This document shows, piece by piece, positions 61,348 to 64,000 of a DNA stretch of 64,000 bases. Under the pieces are notes generated by a model. The model ran no database searches. It saw nothing but the letters and a program-made list of their open reading frames with translations, and was not told where the DNA came from. The translations under genes were made by a program, and so were the position numbers. This DNA is from Saccharomonospora piscinae (GTDB lineage: Bacteria > Actinomycetota > Actinomycetes > Mycobacteriales > Pseudonocardiaceae), in NCBI RefSeq assembly GCF_005862235.1, contig NZ_VCEK01000004.1, positions 310,001 through 374,000 on the forward strand. The letters run 5' to 3'. How positions within the stretch are numbered: position 1 is the stretch's first letter; the number at the start of each line of letters is the position of its first letter.

Positions 61348-61953
61348 GTGACGCAGCACATGCCCGAGGGGCGGACCAGCACCGCGGGGCTCAACCTGAC
61401 CGACTCGGTGTACGAGCGGCTGCTCCAGGAGCGCATCGTCGTGCTCGGCTCCGAGGTGAACGACGAGGTCGCCAACCGCATCACAGCGCAGCTCCTGCTG
61501 CTGTCCGCGGAGGACCCGCAGTCCGAGATCCGGTTCTACATCAACTCGCCCGGTGGTTCGGTGACCGCGGGCTTCGCGATCTACGACACGATGCAGCTCA
61601 TCGAGCCGGACGTCTCCACCTACGCGATGGGGCTTGCCGCGTCGATGGGGCAGTTCCTGCTGTCCTCCGGGACGCCGGGCAAGCGCTACTCGCTGCCGCA
61701 CGCGCGCATCCTCATGCACCAGCCCTCGGCCGGTGTGGGTGGCACGGCCTCGGACATCGCGATCCAGGCCGAGGTGTTCGGCAAGTGGAAGCACGAGCTG
61801 GCCCGCATCACCGCCGACCAGACCGGCCAGTCGGTGGAGCAGATCATCGCCGACGGTGACCGCGACCGGTGGTTCACCGCGACGGAGGCCAAGGACTACG
61901 GCTTCGTCGACCAAGTGCTGACCCGCGACAACCCGACCCCGAACGCGAACTGA
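61348..61953 (+). CDS. clpP1: ATP-dependent Clp protease proteolytic subunit ClpP1
   Basis: A 201-residue serine protease subunit with S99 ([11 protein letters not shown]) and H124 (ILMHQPSAG). Actinobacterial ClpP1 and ClpP2 form a mixed ClpP1P2 tetradecamer that degrades unfolded and tagged proteins with ClpX or ClpC1. GTG 61348 is the start. It lies 23 nt before clpP2, so they are co-transcribed. Confidence 0.95.
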   Translation: MTQHMPEGRTSTAGLNLTDSVYERLLQERIVVLGSEVNDEVANRITAQLLLLSAEDPQSEIRFYINSPGGSVTAGFAIYDTMQLIEPDVSTYAMGLAASMGQFLLSSGTPGKRYSLPHARILMHQPSAGVGGTASDIAIQAEVFGKWKHELARITADQTGQSVEQIIADGDRDRWFTATEAKDYGFVDQVLTRDNPTPNAN

Positions 61954-61976
61954 CCGGGCAGGGTAGGAGGAGAATC

Positions 61977-62600
61977 ATGAACGGTTTCCAACTTCCGCAG
62001 TCCCGGTACATCCTCCCCTCGTACGTGGAGCGCACCAGCTACGGGATCAAGGAGTCGAACCCGTACAACAAGCTCTACGAGGAGCGGCAGATCATGCTGG
62101 GCGTCCAGGTGGACGACGCCTCGGCCAACGACGTGATGGCCCAGCTGCTGCACCTGGAGCACGAGGACCCGGACCGCGACATCATCCTGTACATCAACTC
62201 GCCGGGCGGGTCCTTCACGGCGCTGATGGCGATCTACGACACCATGCAGTACGTCCGTCCCGACATCCAGACGGTGTGTCTCGGGCAGGCCGCCTCGGCG
62301 GCGGCCGTGCTGCTGGCGGCCGGGACGAAGGGCAAGCGGCTCGCGCTGCCGAACTCGCGGGTCCTGATCCACCAGCCCGCCACCGAGGGTGCCTACGGGC
62401 AGGTGTCGGACCTGGAGATCCAGGCGGCCGAGATCCAGCGGGTCCGCAGGCTGATGGAGACCACGCTGGCCAAGCACACGAACAAGTCGCCGGAAGAGGT
62501 GCGCACCGACATCGAGCGTGACAAGATCCTGACTCCGGAGGAAGCCAAGGAGTACGGGATCATCGACCAGGTGCTGGAGTACCGCAAGGCGCACGGCTGA
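61977..62600 (+). CDS. clpP2: ATP-dependent Clp protease proteolytic subunit ClpP2
   Basis: A 207-residue ClpP with S107 ([11 protein letters not shown]) and H132 (LIHQPATEG). ATG 61977 has AGGAGGAGA upstream. Partner of ClpP1 in the mixed protease; it provides the ClpX/ClpC1 docking face. Confidence 0.95.
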   Translation: MNGFQLPQSRYILPSYVERTSYGIKESNPYNKLYEERQIMLGVQVDDASANDVMAQLLHLEHEDPDRDIILYINSPGGSFTALMAIYDTMQYVRPDIQTVCLGQAASAAAVLLAAGTKGKRLALPNSRVLIHQPATEGAYGQVSDLEIQAAEIQRVRRLMETTLAKHTNKSPEEVRTDIERDKILTPEEAKEYGIIDQVLEYRKAHG

Positions 62601-62616
62601 CGGTTCCGCTCGTGGG

Positions 62617-62652
62617 GGCGGGCGGCGTGTCGACACGGGGCCGTCGCCCGCC
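62617..62652 (+). terminator. Hairpin between clpP2 and clpX
   Basis: Arms GGCGGGCG (62617-62624) and CGCCCGCC (62645-62652), perfect 8 bp with a 20-nt loop. Weaker than others here; it may attenuate readthrough to clpX. Confidence 0.5.
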
Positions 62653-62785
62653 TTCCACAGTAGGCTTGGGGTTTCGGGCGCTCGATCGCTGGTAGATCTC
62701 CCGTCGGGCGCGCGGGGCGGGTACCGTCAGTGGCAACGCAGGACACAGGTGTCATCGGCACCGGGAGGGGACGAGGTCAGCGGTC

Positions 62786-64000
62786 ATGGCACGGATCGGC
62801 GACGGTGGGGACCTGTTGAAGTGCTCGTTCTGCGGGAAGAGCCAGAAGCAGGTGAAGAAGCTCATCGCCGGGCCCGGCGTCTACATCTGTGACGAGTGCA
62901 TCGAGCTCTGCAACGAGATCATCGAGGAGGAGCTCGCCGAGACCAGCGACGTCAAGCTGGACGAGCTGCCCAAACCCGCCGACATTCACGAGTTCCTTGA
63001 GCAGTACATCATCGGCCAGGGCGAGGCCAAGCGGACGCTCGCGGTGGCCGTGTACAACCACTACAAGCGCATCCAGTCCGAGTCGAAGCCCGCGAAGGAC
63101 TCGAAGGACGAGCCGGTGGAGCTCGCCAAGTCCAACATCCTGATGCTGGGGCCGACCGGGTGTGGCAAGACCTATCTGGCGCAGACCCTGGCCAAGCTGC
63201 TCAACGTTCCCTTCGCCATCGCCGACGCCACCGCGCTGACCGAGGCCGGTTACGTCGGTGAGGACGTCGAGAACATCCTGCTCAAGCTGATTCAGGCCGC
63301 CGACTACGACGTGAAGCGGGCCGAGACGGGCATCATCTACATCGACGAGGTCGACAAGATCGCCCGCAAGTCCGAGAACCCGTCGATCACGCGGGACGTC
63401 TCCGGTGAGGGCGTGCAGCAGGCGTTGCTCAAGATCCTGGAAGGCACCACCGCGTCGGTGCCGCCGCAGGGCGGACGTAAGCATCCGCACCAGGAGTTCA
63501 TCCAGATCGACACGACGAACGTCCTGTTCATCGTCGCGGGCGCGTTCGCGGGCCTCGAACAGATCATCAACGACCGGGTCGGCAAGCGCGGCCTCGGTTT
63601 CGGCGCCGAGATCCGCACCAAGCGTGAGATCGAGGACAGCGACGTCTTCACCGACACCATGCCCGAGGACCTGATCAAGTTCGGGCTCATCCCCGAGTTC
63701 ATCGGCAGGCTCCCGGTGGTCGCCAGCGTGACGAACCTGGACAAGGAGTCCCTGGTCCGCATCCTTACCGAGCCGCGCAACGCGTTGACCAAGCAGTACA
63801 CCAAGCTGTTCGAGATGGACAACGTGGAGCTGGAGTTCACCAAGACGGCGCTGGAGGCCATTGCCGACCAGGCGCTGCTGCGGGGAACCGGCGCCCGCGG
63901 GCTGCGCGCCATCATGGAAGAGGTACTGCAACCGGTCATGTACGACATTCCGAGCCGCGACGACGTGGCGAAGGTCGTCATCACCGAGCAGACCGTGCGC
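62786..64000 (+). CDS. clpX: ATP-dependent Clp protease ATP-binding subunit ClpX (partial)
   Basis: 405 codons are visible of a protein of about 430; the C-terminus runs off the window. The zinc domain has C13, C16, C35, C38 ([20 protein letters not shown]). The AAA+ core has Walker [11 protein letters not shown], pore loop GYVGEDV and Walker [10 protein letters not shown]. It unfolds substrates for ClpP1P2. ATG 62786; GAGG lies upstream at normal distance. Confidence 0.95.
   Translation, partial: MARIGDGGDLLKCSFCGKSQKQVKKLIAGPGVYICDECIELCNEIIEEELAETSDVKLDELPKPADIHEFLEQYIIGQGEAKRTLAVAVYNHYKRIQSESKPAKDSKDEPVELAKSNILMLGPTGCGKTYLAQTLAKLLNVPFAIADATALTEAGYVGEDVENILLKLIQAADYDVKRAETGIIYIDEVDKIARKSENPSITRDVSGEGVQQALLKILEGTTASVPPQGGRKHPHQEFIQIDTTNVLFIVAGAFAGLEQIINDRVGKRGLGFGAEIRTKREIEDSDVFTDTMPEDLIKFGLIPEFIGRLPVVASVTNLDKESLVRILTEPRNALTKQYTKLFEMDNVELEFTKTALEAIADQALLRGTGARGLRAIMEEVLQPVMYDIPSRDDVAKVVITEQTVR

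Overview
The window is a high-GC (about 70 %) actinobacterial chromosome segment. Dense 4-nt ATGA/GTGA gene overlaps, many GTG starts, leaderless starts (a TANNNT hexamer 6-7 nt before the start codon) and gene content point to the Pseudonocardiales (Saccharomonospora- or Amycolatopsis-like). From about 23 kb rightwards the order ettA, large NAD-GDH, thioesterase, glbO, HNH, ctaJ, DUF5130, pepN, Rv2466c-like DsbA, rpiB, nei, tig, clpP1, clpP2, clpX resembles, from memory, the Rv2457c-Rv2477c region of Mycobacterium tuberculosis. This half is conserved backbone. The left 23 kb is more accessory.

Layout. 0-4.5 kb: partial rhamnose mutarotase, an AfsR/SARP regulator, and a divergent pair of methionine aminopeptidase and a small XRE regulator with paired palindromes between them. 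4.5-10.4 kb: a maltose/maltodextrin unit (malE-malF-malG-alpha-glucosidase-LacI regulator, no ATPase gene). 10.4-11.9 kb: a P-loop kinase-like gene, a dispersed repeat, and two 5'-truncated gene remnants lying back to back. 11.9-13.5 kb: a sodium:alanine symporter. 13.5-17.4 kb: a three-gene operon of an NrtR-like Nudix regulator, an MTA/SAH-type nucleosidase and a four-helix membrane protein. The last two share a short amyloid-like motif; this is the best candidate for an undescribed signalling or conflict system. 17.6-23 kb: C39-like peptidase, FAD monooxygenase/TetR pair, a zinc-ribbon miniprotein, tRNA-Arg, I36 protease inhibitor, MFS protein.

23-48.5 kb: CopD-CtaG fusion, EttA, a low-complexity protein, NAD-GDH with its two followers, DUF305 lipoprotein, LVIVD propeller protein, GlbO, MscS channel, HNH protein, a 12 x hexapeptide repeat protein, CtaJ and DUF5130, PepN, DsbA-like oxidoreductase, MBL hydrolase, RpiB, Nei, a Gly-rich membrane protein and an NlpC/P60 hydrolase with two CRP-type sites upstream. 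48.8-51.6 kb: TetR/amidase divergent pair, tRNA-Gly, tRNA-Pro. 51.6-57.8 kb: ActP with its DUF485 partner, then a LytS/LytTR two-component operon ending in a second sodium:solute symporter. 57.9-64 kb: DUF3040, NhaA, trigger factor, ClpP1, ClpP2 and ClpX (cut by the window edge), a chaperone/protease block.

Two dispersed repeat families occur twice each: a GAAGGCCACCTTC hairpin (4.5 and 51.6 kb) and a TGCGGACACGG element (11.2 and 35.5 kb). No rRNA, CRISPR array, IS transposase or prophage was seen. All start sites, motifs and repeats were read by eye; family names come from remembered signatures, not searches.
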